Source of the DNA: a virus
Strand: one strand, 5' to 3'
Virus record (IMG/VR): IMGVR_UViG_3300009034_000002
Span: 109,109-173,108 of that record
Length of the DNA stretch: 64,000 nt
Part shown: in pieces, positions 42,161 through 50,373 of the stretch
Position numbering within the stretch: position 1 is the stretch's first letter
How the letters are laid out: each line of letters opens with the position of its first letter
Position numbers and translations under genes: made by a program
The notes under the pieces: generated by a model
The model's database searches: none
What the model was told of the DNA's origin: nothing
Seen by the model: the letters and a program-made list of their open reading frames with translations, nothing else

Positions 42161-42379
42161 TTATGGCCTGTCACATTCAATGTGATCACGGAACCACTGG
42201 TCATAATTTTCGGAAATTATTCTCTTGCAACGTTTACACTGAAGGTCACTCGGTCCACCGGCTCTCTTATGAACTACTTGTTTCAACTTTAATCCACAAA
42301 CAGTTTTGAGTTGATTCTTCAACGAGTGATACTTTCCGTTAATTACAATCTGTGCCCAGTAAACTGTTATATCAAACAT
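42161..42379 (-). CDS. Hypothetical protein with CXXC
   Basis: 72 residues; single CKRC pair plus nearby H and C (HIEC) may bind zinc. GGGGGG upstream. Abuts the previous gene. Confidence 0.65.
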   Translation of the reverse strand: MFDITVYWAQIVINGKYHSLKNQLKTVCGLKLKQVVHKRAGGPSDLQCKRCKRIISENYDQWFRDHIECDRP

Positions 42380-42598
42380 TTATGGTAGCCCCCCTTCTTC
42401 AAATAAACGATTCAAGAATTCAAGTGCAAACCAATACGTATGTGAAAACTCAACAAAACACGTGCTACAGAATTGTTCTACTGACGGTTTACTTGGCTTT
42501 ATCGGCTCAGGCCTTAAATTCAGCCAGTTATGATATGTATTTAGTATGTAAGATTCCTTTTTTGTAAACTCAACCGCTCCATCACTAGGACTAGTCAC
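42380..42598 (-). CDS. Hypothetical protein
   Basis: 72 residues from a GTG behind GAGGGGG. One CSTC pair. No family recognised. Confidence 0.65.
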   Translation of the reverse strand: MTSPSDGAVEFTKKESYILNTYHNWLNLRPEPIKPSKPSVEQFCSTCFVEFSHTYWFALEFLNRLFEEGGLP

Positions 42599-42633
42599 TT
42601 AACCCCCTCACTTTCATATCAAGCTCGCAAGCC

Positions 42634-43215
42634 TCATGGTTCCGGCGTGGTTATAACACGATCTCCGGTCACTAGGCCAGTCAGGTTGAGTTCATTATGC
42701 TCACCGCCAGAGCTACAAACTAGTGGAGCCTGAAAGTGTAAAGAAGCCGATTGTTGCAAGGCCCGCCACGCTTTAAATTGATGTTCATCAAACATATTAA
42801 AACCCACACAGTGAGTAATTACATCCACCGTCACATCTTGAGTCCACCACAAATGAGGTTGAAGTATTTCAGCACAAAGAAGTGGTAGAACTGCTATCTG
42901 ATTACGACCTTGCGGATTATTAACAGTAATTACCCTAATTGGACCCATTGGCGCAATAATTCCTTCAGCGATGTCCCAACTTGTTAGTACTCTTTTTGTG
43001 CGAGAAAAACTACTGGTACAAGTGTTAATATAAATTTCGCGTGAAGGCCTCTTCCTATCATATACGCCAAATACCCATACCGAATCATGCCAATCCTTTG
43101 GAATTTTAAAATCCGGGTTTGCAAAATCTTCAGAACCAACAACTAATTTCATATCGCCAAACTGAACGGCAATAAGATTTTTCCTACTTATGTCCAGGAT
43201 TTCCATATCTTTCAC
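42634..43215 (-). CDS. Possible nitrilase-superfamily (amidohydrolase-like) protein
   Basis: 193 residues. The segment AVLPLLCAEILQP with a cysteine after a hydrophobic strand, followed by VDVITHCVGF and APLVCSSGGE, resembles the catalytic Cys half of carbon-nitrogen hydrolases. The Glu and Lys of the usual triad are not obvious, and the protein is shorter than the family's 260-plus residues. Start is a GTG overlapping the preceding TGA, or an ATG at 43206. Weak call. Confidence 0.5.
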   Translation of the reverse strand: MKDMEILDISRKNLIAVQFGDMKLVVGSEDFANPDFKIPKDWHDSVWVFGVYDRKRPSREIYINTCTSSFSRTKRVLTSWDIAEGIIAPMGPIRVITVNNPQGRNQIAVLPLLCAEILQPHLWWTQDVTVDVITHCVGFNMFDEHQFKAWRALQQSASLHFQAPLVCSSGGEHNELNLTGLVTGDRVITTPEP

Positions 43216-43538
43216 TCTTTACTAATAAGCCCTGTTGAATTACATCGAGTACAAGATTTAACTGAAATGTTATCATGAGATATAATATCTTTAATTTTCC
43301 CATTGCCCTCACATATAGGACACACAGGAAAACTTTCAAGCCAACGTTGTAACCCCGCTTCATATGTTTCTAGGATTCTTACTCTATTTAGTAAATCATC
43401 CATCTCCTGTCTAAGTGCATGACGAAGTCGTTTAACCATCTTATACCGAAACGGCTCTCCCTTGTCGTAGTACGGGAATTTGGTATCCAAATCTTTTATA
43501 TTAGACGTGTTAAATATAAGTTTCCAATAGTCACTCAT
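43212..43538 (-). CDS. Protein with DnaJ-type zinc repeat
   Basis: 108 residues from the ATG at 43538 (GGAGGG upstream). Helical first part; the C-terminal CPICEGNG ... CTRCNSTG resembles one DnaJ zinc-centre repeat pair. Partner unknown. Confidence 0.7.
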   Translation of the reverse strand: MSDYWKLIFNTSNIKDLDTKFPYYDKGEPFRYKMVKRLRHALRQEMDDLLNRVRILETYEAGLQRWLESFPVCPICEGNGKIKDIISHDNISVKSCTRCNSTGLISKE

Positions 43539-43558
43539 TTTTGACCCTCCACCCTTCA

Positions 43559-43681
43559 TTACTTAAACAAAAAGTGTAGACAGACAGGTGAAATCTCCTT
43601 GCCGCCAATAGAGAATAGTAATGCCATAAAGGCAACCGCGGCCGTAATTGAAATTATTATTGTAATTATTTCAGCTCTCAT
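43559..43681 (-). CDS. Small membrane protein
   Basis: 40 codons: TIIISITAAVAFMALLFSIG membrane helix and a short tail. The ATG follows the preceding stop directly, with AAGGAA as its site. Fills a 120-base gap. Function unknown. Confidence 0.6.
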   Translation of the reverse strand: MRAEIITIIISITAAVAFMALLFSIGGKEISPVCLHFLFK

Positions 43682-43879
43682 TTATGTTCCTTTACATGAG
43701 TCTTCACAAGACTCAAGAAGTTCAATTTTAATATATTTACCTTGTATTTGTGATTGACACTTTTCACAAACAAAAAGCCAGCCACAAACTTGGTCTGTAG
43801 AACCTCTATGTGCTAACATCCTAAGACTCTCTTGACCATTACATAAAACACAACACATTATATAGTCAATTTTTTTCAT
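43682..43879 (-). CDS. Small zinc-ribbon protein
   Basis: 65 residues from the ATG at 43879 (AGGAG six bases upstream). CVLC and CEKC pairs, then a helix and a C-terminal CEDSC. Function unknown. Confidence 0.65.
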   Translation of the reverse strand: MKKIDYIMCCVLCNGQESLRMLAHRGSTDQVCGWLFVCEKCQSQIQGKYIKIELLESCEDSCKGT

Positions 43880-43902
43880 TTGAACTCCTATAAATCCAAT
43901 CA

Positions 43903-44238
43903 TTATTTTACTTTTGTTTCAAGATACTTAACAAACATGTTTGTAACGTGATCTAGTTCCTCTTCAAGCTTCTTCACGCGCGATGACAACTTAAACAGGG
44001 TTTCAAACATCAAGCCGTACCTAGCGGGGTCTAACTTAAAATCCCGGCACGATTCAGATGTTAACATATCATGCAAGGCCGGCTCATCCGGAGTAAAACG
44101 TTTGCAACCTGACCCTGAACGTTTTGTAATCTTCCGTTTAGAACAATACAAACACATTCGTTCCTTACCTGGGATAACACTTTCTGTATTTACTTCTTTT
44201 TCCCAGTCGTCAATGTGAACTCGTTCGCTGCTTTTCAT
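43903..44238 (-). CDS. Cysteine-containing coiled-coil protein
   Basis: 111 residues: CLYC near 28 with CKRF and a later C that may complete a zinc site, then a heptad-rich C-terminal helix (SRVKKLEEELDHV). Overlaps the upstream gene by 4 bases. GAGGAGG upstream. Confidence 0.7.
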   Translation of the reverse strand: MKSSERVHIDDWEKEVNTESVIPGKERMCLYCSKRKITKRSGSGCKRFTPDEPALHDMLTSESCRDFKLDPARYGLMFETLFKLSSRVKKLEEELDHVTNMFVKYLETKVK

Positions 44239-44699
44239 AAACTTGCCTCCTCACGAGTAGAAACTGGCATTCCATCTTCAAGCCAGTCAATCACACCTGA
44301 AATATAATATTTACAGTTATCCTGAAAACAGAGCCAATCCTCATTAGACTTTGCATCGACCATTTCGAGTACAAAACCTGCAATTGTTGGATTTATAACC
44401 CGCCACGCGTCGTAAATGTGATTGATATAATGTTCAATCCAAGTTTCATTCCAAAGTTTTTCAATCATGTTATTTCTAAATTCCGGACCAACCCGAAAGG
44501 CGCCCAAAAAGTCGACCGCGTCTAAAACCCAACGATTACGGCCACGTAGAGGGCCAGTAAACAAACACTTTGTAGACCAAGCCGTTCCCCTTTCGACTAC
44601 GCCATCCGGTCCTCGAAGTGCCGTTAAATAATGCCAACAATTATGTGGATTAATTTCATATAACTCCTGTGCGAGTTGCCAAAATGTCTTGAACTTCAT
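44235..44699 (-). CDS. Hypothetical protein
   Basis: 154 residues, Trp-rich, predicted helical; acidic C-terminus. AGGAGG upstream. No family recognised. Confidence 0.7.
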   Translation of the reverse strand: MKFKTFWQLAQELYEINPHNCWHYLTALRGPDGVVERGTAWSTKCLFTGPLRGRNRWVLDAVDFLGAFRVGPEFRNNMIEKLWNETWIEHYINHIYDAWRVINPTIAGFVLEMVDAKSNEDWLCFQDNCKYYISGVIDWLEDGMPVSTREEASL

Positions 44700-44703
44700 A
44701 CGG

Positions 44704-44907
44704 TTATCCTCCTTTTTTCAAGTTAGCAAGTCCCGGAAGTACTTTTTTCTCTACTACTTTCGAAAGCTTTGAAATTTCCTTTTCAAGTGACTGAAGATTC
44801 TTTACCATCTTCGGAAGCATGGAAATACATCTAATAAGCTCAGGTAGGTCTTCAGGCATTGATTTTAACAGTTCCTTTTGTGCTTTCAACTTATCCAAAA
44901 GTTCCAT
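44704..44907 (-). CDS. Small coiled-coil protein
   Basis: 67 residues from the ATG at 44907; a TTG 24 bases upstream is possible, and the site (GTGGG) is weak either way. Nearly all helix with Leu heptads (KMVKNLQSLEKEISKLSKVV). Confidence 0.65.
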   Translation of the reverse strand: MELLDKLKAQKELLKSMPEDLPELIRCISMLPKMVKNLQSLEKEISKLSKVVEKKVLPGLANLKKGG

Positions 44908-44931
44908 GATACAACCCACAAGAAAATACAA

Positions 44932-45123
44932 CTATACAATTTTAGTAAAACTTAAACTTCCAGATTTCATATAATCCGTCATACCTCGATAGGTGCCACA
45001 TATGAGACAAATATTACACTGAAAATTTGACTTATGACCGCAGATTAAGCTCGGTAACATCATATATCGTGGTCCATCCTTGACACTTCTAAATTTTGAT
45101 TCCTTCCTCTTAGGTCTCGGCAT
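44932..45123 (-). CDS. Small basic zinc-finger protein
   Basis: 63 residues from the ATG at 45123 (GAGGTGA). CGHKSNFQCNICLIC is a compact Cys/His cluster after a basic start. Function unknown. Confidence 0.65.
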   Translation of the reverse strand: MPRPKRKESKFRSVKDGPRYMMLPSLICGHKSNFQCNICLICGTYRGMTDYMKSGSLSFTKIV

Positions 45124-45132
45124 CAATCACCT

Positions 45133-46047
45133 CTAAACGCCTAAATCAATCTTGTAAGAATCCACTGTCTTTTGTAGACCATCTTTAAACGGGCTTGGTA
45201 AATACCCAAGAATATTCTTTGAATTTGTAATATCAAAACTGACATCTCTAATGTCACCAAGCCTTTGTTGAACATGTCGAGCTTCCATAGATGCGCCGGT
45301 AATTTGTTTTAAATAACTAAAGAGTTCATTTACAGTATGTGACCGGCCACTTCCAATGGGAAAGGATTTGCCACAAACAAGTTGCTTTGGTACAAAAGCA
45401 GCTAACACGTTTGCAGTAACAACATCTTCAACATAAACAAAGTCCCTAGTTTGTTCTCCATCACCATAAATTTCAACTGGCTCGCCAGTTAAAAGCGCCC
45501 TAGTAAATTTCGGCACTACGGCAGCATATTCTAAATGTGGATTCTGCCTTGGTCCAAACACATTTGAATAACGCAGTGAAACGGTTTCCAGGCCATACAA
45601 TTCATAGAAAAGTCTCAAATAATGTTCGCAAGTCAGTTTTGTTACTCCATATGGCGACGCAGGCTTAAAGTTGTTGTTGGCACCGTAAACCGAGCCCGAG
45701 GATGCAAAAATAAAACGTTTCACGTCAAATTCTCGAGATGCTATCAACATATTCAAAGTGCCCAATACGTTATTTGCATGACTTTCTATTGGATTATCGA
45801 CGGAACGTTTTACAGAACCAATTGCAGCAAGATGTAACACAAAGTCCATTCCATAGCACATAAAACGACAGGCCTCAAGGTCTTTAATGTCGCCACGCCA
45901 AAACCGAGCTTTCGAATTTACATTTTCAATTTTTCCATTGGATAGATTATCCAAAACGGCAACAAGTTGGCTATTATCGCACAAATAGTCCACAAGGTGT
46001 GAGCCAATAAAGCCCGCTCCACCAGTCACTAGCCACTTATATTTCAT
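45133..46047 (-). CDS. NAD-dependent sugar epimerase/dehydratase
   Basis: 304-residue extended short-chain dehydrogenase acting on nucleotide sugars. NAD-binding GGAGFIG is at 9-15, the catalytic SSGSVYG serine and YGVTK Tyr/Lys pair follow, then RYSNVFGPRQ and GDGEQTRDFVYVEDV, all typical of UDP-hexose 4-epimerases and related WbpP/GalE proteins. The exact sugar is not predictable. AAGGAG upstream. With GmhA and transketolase it belongs to a carbohydrate theme, possibly surface-glycan or glycosylation chemistry. Confidence 0.9.
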   Translation of the reverse strand: MKYKWLVTGGAGFIGSHLVDYLCDNSQLVAVLDNLSNGKIENVNSKARFWRGDIKDLEACRFMCYGMDFVLHLAAIGSVKRSVDNPIESHANNVLGTLNMLIASREFDVKRFIFASSGSVYGANNNFKPASPYGVTKLTCEHYLRLFYELYGLETVSLRYSNVFGPRQNPHLEYAAVVPKFTRALLTGEPVEIYGDGEQTRDFVYVEDVVTANVLAAFVPKQLVCGKSFPIGSGRSHTVNELFSYLKQITGASMEARHVQQRLGDIRDVSFDITNSKNILGYLPSPFKDGLQKTVDSYKIDLGV

Positions 46048-46048
46048 G

Positions 46049-46285
46049 CTACATCAACTCCTTATTTGATTTATCTGGAGTCATATCCACTAATACAACC
46101 AAAGCGCCAAACATAGGATGTGATTCATCAGCCCTTGCAGCCAATAACCTACCTGCGATAATTTCGCTATCAGTAAAGAACACCTTTACATCTTTCTTAA
46201 ACAAATGTGGATCCAGCCTGGCCAATTCGTTCAACTTTAGCCTTACAACATCTTTGTTATTATCCTCCATAAGCAAATCTTTCAT
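46049..46285 (-). CDS. Hypothetical protein
   Basis: 78 residues from the ATG at 46285 (AAGGAGGTG upstream). Alpha/beta with a C-terminal hydrophobic FGALVVLVDM strand. No family recognised. Confidence 0.65.
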   Translation of the reverse strand: MKDLLMEDNNKDVVRLKLNELARLDPHLFKKDVKVFFTDSEIIAGRLLAARADESHPMFGALVVLVDMTPDKSNKELM

Positions 46286-46301
46286 GTCTTGCACACCTCC
46301 T

Positions 46302-46739
46302 TTACTTGTATACAACTATAAACCTGTCATCCCAAATTTTCAACACTGGCTTAACCGTGGTTTCCCAATTCAAACGTCCATATCCACAACCAGGTCGAGG
46401 AATATAAATCTCCTTAATATCTGGAGATTCATTAACATATTGTAACAGTTCCCATGCACTCCTCTCAATTAACTGAATATCTGCAGGGCCCATAAAATTT
46501 CGAGGTTTAACAGGGAAAGTAAAGATTGAATACTTTCCGTACTGACCAAGAAACCATACATGGTTACCTCCCATGGTTATCTTAAATCCAATGTCATGTG
46601 CAATCTCCGGGAACCTTTCCTTAGCCTCAAGTGCACATCCTCTCCCCATGACGCATTGATTATAGCGAGTAACATATCCATTTGTGGTTATAGCAATATA
46701 AGGACCAAGACTCCAAATATTTCGTTTAAGTTCAAGCAT
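46302..46739 (-). CDS. Macro-domain (ADP-ribose binding/processing) protein
   Basis: 145 residues from the ATG at 46739 (GAGGGGTGA upstream; an in-frame TTG lies further out). YIAITTNGYVTRYN, then NQCVMGRGCALEAKERFP matches the ADP-ribose loop of macro domains, and IYIPRPGCGYGRLNW the second phosphate loop. Relatives remove ADP-ribose from proteins or DNA, or the phosphate from ADP-ribose-1''-phosphate. The latter arises when tRNA splice-type repair removes a 2'-phosphate, which links it to the RNA repair genes; countering ADP-ribosylating toxins is another option. Confidence 0.82.
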   Translation of the reverse strand: MLELKRNIWSLGPYIAITTNGYVTRYNQCVMGRGCALEAKERFPEIAHDIGFKITMGGNHVWFLGQYGKYSIFTFPVKPRNFMGPADIQLIERSAWELLQYVNESPDIKEIYIPRPGCGYGRLNWETTVKPVLKIWDDRFIVVYK

Positions 46740-46773
46740 AAGCTTTATATCACCCCTCAATTTTCATACAATC

Positions 46774-47271
46774 TTAGTGGTCTATTCTGGTAATTCCAAA
46801 TTTCTGACAATGTTCACATCTACATGGGCCTTTCCACCGCCACCGATCTTCAGCTCCCATAAGGCAATAAGTTTTAATTTTGTCTCGCTTTCGGCGTTCA
46901 TTAGGAATAGCCAAATTCATGTGAAGATGGAATTTTCGAGTTACGAAGTCATCAAAACTTTTCAATAATTGTTGATCCGATAAATGAATGTTGTAAGTAC
47001 AATGAGAAAACCAAGTTAAACACCAAGTTTCAAGTTCAAAAAACACACAACCCAATCTTTTTAATTTCGGATTTTTACTTAATAAAGTAACCTTTGTTCT
47101 TGGATGTTCTTTCCTTAGATGGTCTTCCCACCAGTCAATAGTATCCTGTCTTGCTTGATTCATACCAGGGTCCTCTCGGTACATCCTGTTAAAACTTACA
47201 AAGCCATCCTTGAAATCATCGTGGTCATACCAAGCAGAGACTATGTAAATAGGGTATCTTTTCTCATTCAT
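46774..47271 (-). CDS. Hypothetical protein
   Basis: 165 residues with a C-terminal CRCEHC cluster. The body shows IYIVSAWYDHDDF at the start, otherwise unassigned. GGAGA upstream. Confidence 0.7.
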   Translation of the reverse strand: MNEKRYPIYIVSAWYDHDDFKDGFVSFNRMYREDPGMNQARQDTIDWWEDHLRKEHPRTKVTLLSKNPKLKRLGCVFFELETWCLTWFSHCTYNIHLSDQQLLKSFDDFVTRKFHLHMNLAIPNERRKRDKIKTYCLMGAEDRWRWKGPCRCEHCQKFGITRIDH

Positions 47272-47305
47272 ATCTTAATCTCCATTTATAAACACGTCAA
47301 AGATG

Positions 47306-47461
47306 CTACTCCTCAACAGGAAGGTCATCCGTATCACCAAGTACCCATTCCAATGCGGTTCTAACGCCTTCCTCGTAGGACAAGCCAAAACACTTCCCTT
47401 CCGTTTCATGACTTACATTAATCTGCTGAACAATCTCAGATTCAGTTCTTGGGACAAACAT
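47306..47461 (-). CDS. Small protein, third ALEW-family member
   Basis: 51 codons; AGGAGG eight bases before the ATG. Its YEEGVRTALEWVLGDTDDLP matches YNKGV-AALEW-LGYE of the duplicated pair at 21078 and 21337. It lacks their acidic tail. Family function unknown. Confidence 0.75.
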   Translation of the reverse strand: MFVPRTESEIVQQINVSHETEGKCFGLSYEEGVRTALEWVLGDTDDLPVEE

Positions 47462-47509
47462 TACAACATCCTCCTTCAATTGAATGAATATAAACCTACA
47501 ATAAAATGA

Positions 47510-47749
47510 CTATCCGCGTATCAAGCCAACAATCTCGCCTAATATATGGTCAACCGAAGCAGTATCCAAAGCTCCAAGTTTCCTCCACTTGTTTATAACC
47601 ATCTTAAATCTGTAACTACAATCGTAAACCACTTCAGCAAGTTCAATTTTCGCCCTTTTTAACTCTTGAAGTTCCTTTTCGTCTTCAGGCTCGTATAACG
47701 CGAAGCAATTGCTATCTTTTGCGTACTTTATATACTCGCGTTTTCTCAT
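47510..47749 (-). CDS. Hypothetical protein
   Basis: 79 residues from the ATG at 47749 (GGAGGG upstream). Charged, helical. No family recognised. Confidence 0.65.
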   Translation of the reverse strand: MRKREYIKYAKDSNCFALYEPEDEKELQELKRAKIELAEVVYDCSYRFKMVINKWRKLGALDTASVDHILGEIVGLIRG

Positions 47750-47768
47750 GTTACCCTCCAATTTTTTT

Positions 47769-48008
47769 TCAAACTTTATTATATAATACCTTTGCCAGAG
47801 TTAGCAAATTCCTAAGACCTTGCCAAATTGTTAATTTCTGTTCAAAATATTTACACTCGCCGTGAATGTTTTCTAACTTGTGGCTAAGGCCTCTACGTTC
47901 GCGTGTGTAACGATTTGTTATTATCACTTTTGAACATGTTTCTATCCCAAATATCCCCATTAAATATACCTTGAAAAATTTACACTCTTCACAATATACT
48001 TTTTCCAT
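47769..48008 (-). CDS. Small cysteine-containing protein
   Basis: 79 residues from the ATG at 48008 (GAGGTGAAGG upstream). CEEC, then C and GECKYF spaced as a possible zinc site; helical tail. Directly downstream of the methyltransferase-like gene. Confidence 0.65.
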   Translation of the reverse strand: MEKVYCEECKFFKVYLMGIFGIETCSKVIITNRYTRERRGLSHKLENIHGECKYFEQKLTIWQGLRNLLTLAKVLYNKV

Positions 48009-48022
48009 CTCCTTCACCTCGA

Positions 48023-48955
48023 TCAAAATGCATAATTTACTATGCTGCCTTTAGAAACCTTCTTTATATTCAAACGTTTCTTACTTCCAAAAATCACCCA
48101 ATCATCAAAGCCAACAAAAGGTTTGTAAATATAGCCAACATAAGTGTAGTACTGTTTTAATACCTTAACAGTATCACCCAACGTGCGACTTCCCGTGCCT
48201 AAACCGGTTATAACATATGGAACGGTAAAATGACAAAAGTAAACAAGCTCCCTGAACTTAGCTAATTCATTCCCTTCATGCCAATCGTCAGGTTGACAAA
48301 AGAACACATCGTTATATAGTAACGCTTCCAGAACGTCATAACGTTTATGAAAAACTTTATAACGTTTCTCCGGCATAACCGTTGGCATACCAAGATAGAC
48401 AAGTTGTATAACATCTGGATTCAAAACATTTTGTAAAAACATATTTGCATCGCCAAATCGGAAGTCAACCTGGTTAGGCTTAATCCTTGAAGTCATCCTC
48501 TCTAAATACTTCTGATTCTTCTTCACAAGTTCATTTACCGGAACTTGTAAGTCATGAACATAAATATGTTCCAACCATGCCATAATCTGTGCAGCACGAG
48601 AAAAACTTTGTGGCTGTTTCTTAAATATATAGTCAGCAATGGCCTTTACAGTCTTCATTCTATCGCAGCATATCACATTGAGACCTTTTCTAGCACATCC
48701 ATAAGGTAAGTCCAACCCACACGCAAAAGGTATAACAACTTGTTCAACATCAGGTGGGATATTTTCAACAATTTCATCTAAGATTAACCGTTGGGAACCC
48801 AAGATGCGAGTATCAAATATAATATCACGATCGAACTCCGGCTTATTCTTTACAGTTAATTCAAGCCTTTCATAGTTATCCGACTCTAATGATCTCACAA
48901 ATTGTTTTAATCTGTCAATCCAAAGTTGATTCGCTTTATTTCTTGGTTTCTTCAT
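48023..48955 (-). CDS. SAM-methyltransferase-like protein coupled to DpdA
   Basis: 310 residues resembling a D12-class DNA methyltransferase. GSQRLILDEI opens the fold and VVIPFACGLDLPYG occupies the SAM-binding FxGxG position, followed by an acidic CCDR end of strand 2. The catalytic DPPY position reads VYLGMPTV, so N6-adenine methylation is unlikely. Overlaps the DpdA gene by 4 bases (ATGA), implying joint function. It may modify the inserted 7-deazaguanine or serve as a DNA-binding partner. Family membership is by overall pattern only. Confidence 0.6.
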   Translation of the reverse strand: MKKPRNKANQLWIDRLKQFVRSLESDNYERLELTVKNKPEFDRDIIFDTRILGSQRLILDEIVENIPPDVEQVVIPFACGLDLPYGCARKGLNVICCDRMKTVKAIADYIFKKQPQSFSRAAQIMAWLEHIYVHDLQVPVNELVKKNQKYLERMTSRIKPNQVDFRFGDANMFLQNVLNPDVIQLVYLGMPTVMPEKRYKVFHKRYDVLEALLYNDVFFCQPDDWHEGNELAKFRELVYFCHFTVPYVITGLGTGSRTLGDTVKVLKQYYTYVGYIYKPFVGFDDWVIFGSKKRLNIKKVSKGSIVNYAF

Positions 48956-49734
48956 CGTACATACACCTCACTAGCAAAGGCACGTAACTTCATACAATTG
49001 TTCCAAATCTGGAGTAACACTTTCGGACCAACCTTGATCGAAAAGTCGAGATCAAATGGACTTGGTTTTTCAAAAGTGCCAAACTGACTAATTTCCTTAC
49101 CGGCTAACGCAAGTTTGGTTGGATCTCCAGTATCAAGACGTAAGTACAAACCAGCGTGTCGATATCCCATTAATTCCAATCCACCATCTGAAGGCATACC
49201 TAGTAAATGAATAACCTTGTTTATTGTTAATTTACTTAACAGGTAACTTAAAAACCTCAAACGATTTATGCCAGGATGAGTTGAAAACAACGCGGGCAAT
49301 AAACCTCTATAGCCAAACCCGATCGAGTAAATCTCAGGGTGTTGATTAAACCAATTAAAACTTTGAACTAGAGATTCAAGTTCCAAACCTTGAACAACGC
49401 CCATGAACTTTATATCTGGACCAAAGGCATCACGAAATAATTTTATTGAACGATCGGCTGTGCGAATTGTCTTCTGTGCATCCTTCCAAATGTCAGGCAA
49501 TACTACTTCATTAGGCTGTGTCAACTCAATCTTTTCGCACATCTTTTCAGCTTCCATTGCAACGCCGCACTCAACCGCGCCGTTATCCAAAACTTTCCAC
49601 TTTGAATTCTGTGAGTAGAACTTGGTATAAGCATTACTTGGTTCTACTAAGTGTGCCAGTAACAAATGAAAATCTTGCAAACTGTCAAAGTCGTCCAAAT
49701 ATGCAGTTGGCACACAAAAACTAAACTCTATCAT
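48952..49734 (-). CDS. dpdA: DpdA-like 7-deazaguanine DNA transglycosylase
   Basis: 260 residues of the tRNA-guanine transglycosylase superfamily, phage DpdA type: exchanges guanine in DNA for preQ0 or a derivative. Asp50 in WKVLDNGAVE is the likely first catalytic Asp, VVLPDIW and FMGVVQG mark the barrel's base-binding strands, and LRLDTGDP (Asp201) the second. The four-cysteine zinc site of tRNA TGT is missing, as in phage DpdAs. ACGGAGGTG upstream. With FolE2, QueD, QueE and QueC it completes a DNA-modification pathway. Confidence 0.85.
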   Translation of the reverse strand: MIEFSFCVPTAYLDDFDSLQDFHLLLAHLVEPSNAYTKFYSQNSKWKVLDNGAVECGVAMEAEKMCEKIELTQPNEVVLPDIWKDAQKTIRTADRSIKLFRDAFGPDIKFMGVVQGLELESLVQSFNWFNQHPEIYSIGFGYRGLLPALFSTHPGINRLRFLSYLLSKLTINKVIHLLGMPSDGGLELMGYRHAGLYLRLDTGDPTKLALAGKEISQFGTFEKPSPFDLDFSIKVGPKVLLQIWNNCMKLRAFASEVYVR

Positions 49735-49973
49735 AATACACCTCCGTCTCGTGTCTCCTGTCCTTCCTTCACGACAGATTGCAACCTTTTGTACATAAGT
49801 TCACTTGTTAAAAAGCCACTCCCCAGTTTTGCAAATAGTAGAACTAAAGCCGGAATCCAAGCTTCTCTACCAAGGTAAAATCCACAAAGGAATAGGGTAA
49901 CTGTAGAAAGCCTACCAACAACTTGCAACCCGTTTTGATAAAAACGAGAAGATTTAAGTGCCGTCCTTTCCAT
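49731..49973 (-). CDS. Small membrane protein
   Basis: 80 residues with two hydrophobic stretches (about 20-34 and 39-56) and a basic N-terminus. Overlaps dpdA by 4 bases. Weak ribosome binding site, so coupling from the upstream gene is likely. Unknown role. Confidence 0.65.
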   Translation of the reverse strand: MERTALKSSRFYQNGLQVVGRLSTVTLFLCGFYLGREAWIPALVLLFAKLGSGFLTSELMYKRLQSVVKEGQETRDGGVL

Positions 49974-50313
49974 TACTAAGCTTTAATAGTAAAAATTCTC
50001 CTTTAGTATTGAGATAAATGCCAATTTCACCTTTATCAATGCTTTCGAACCAAATTTTAATCAGTGGCGGCGGTGGCATTAGTTTCCACACAGACAAAAT
50101 CACAGCCCACTTAAAAGCACGTTTTTCGTCCACGGATACCTCTTCGGAAGTGTCCACCACACCACTAATGGCCTGAGTCCCAGGTAAGATGTTGAGGATA
50201 TCCGTTGATTCAACTTGTGTAGATTTCGAAACATTTTGTTCACTTTTACGGCTAAAATATAACAGTGCTATTACAATAACGACAGTTATAATTATAATAG
50301 AAATTTCGCTCAC
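49954..50313 (-). CDS. Membrane-anchored protein
   Basis: 119 residues: N-terminal helix (IIIITVVIVIALLYF) then a soluble domain with MPPPPLIKIWFE. GTG start with GAGG four bases upstream. Downstream of the lysis cassette; function unknown. Confidence 0.65.
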   Translation of the reverse strand: MSEISIIIITVVIVIALLYFSRKSEQNVSKSTQVESTDILNILPGTQAISGVVDTSEEVSVDEKRAFKWAVILSVWKLMPPPPLIKIWFESIDKGEIGIYLNTKGEFLLLKLSNGKDGT

Positions 50314-50373
50314 CGGCCTCGATTTTTCTGTGGACTATACTAGAATTTTAAACATACGGGTATAATGAAGACA

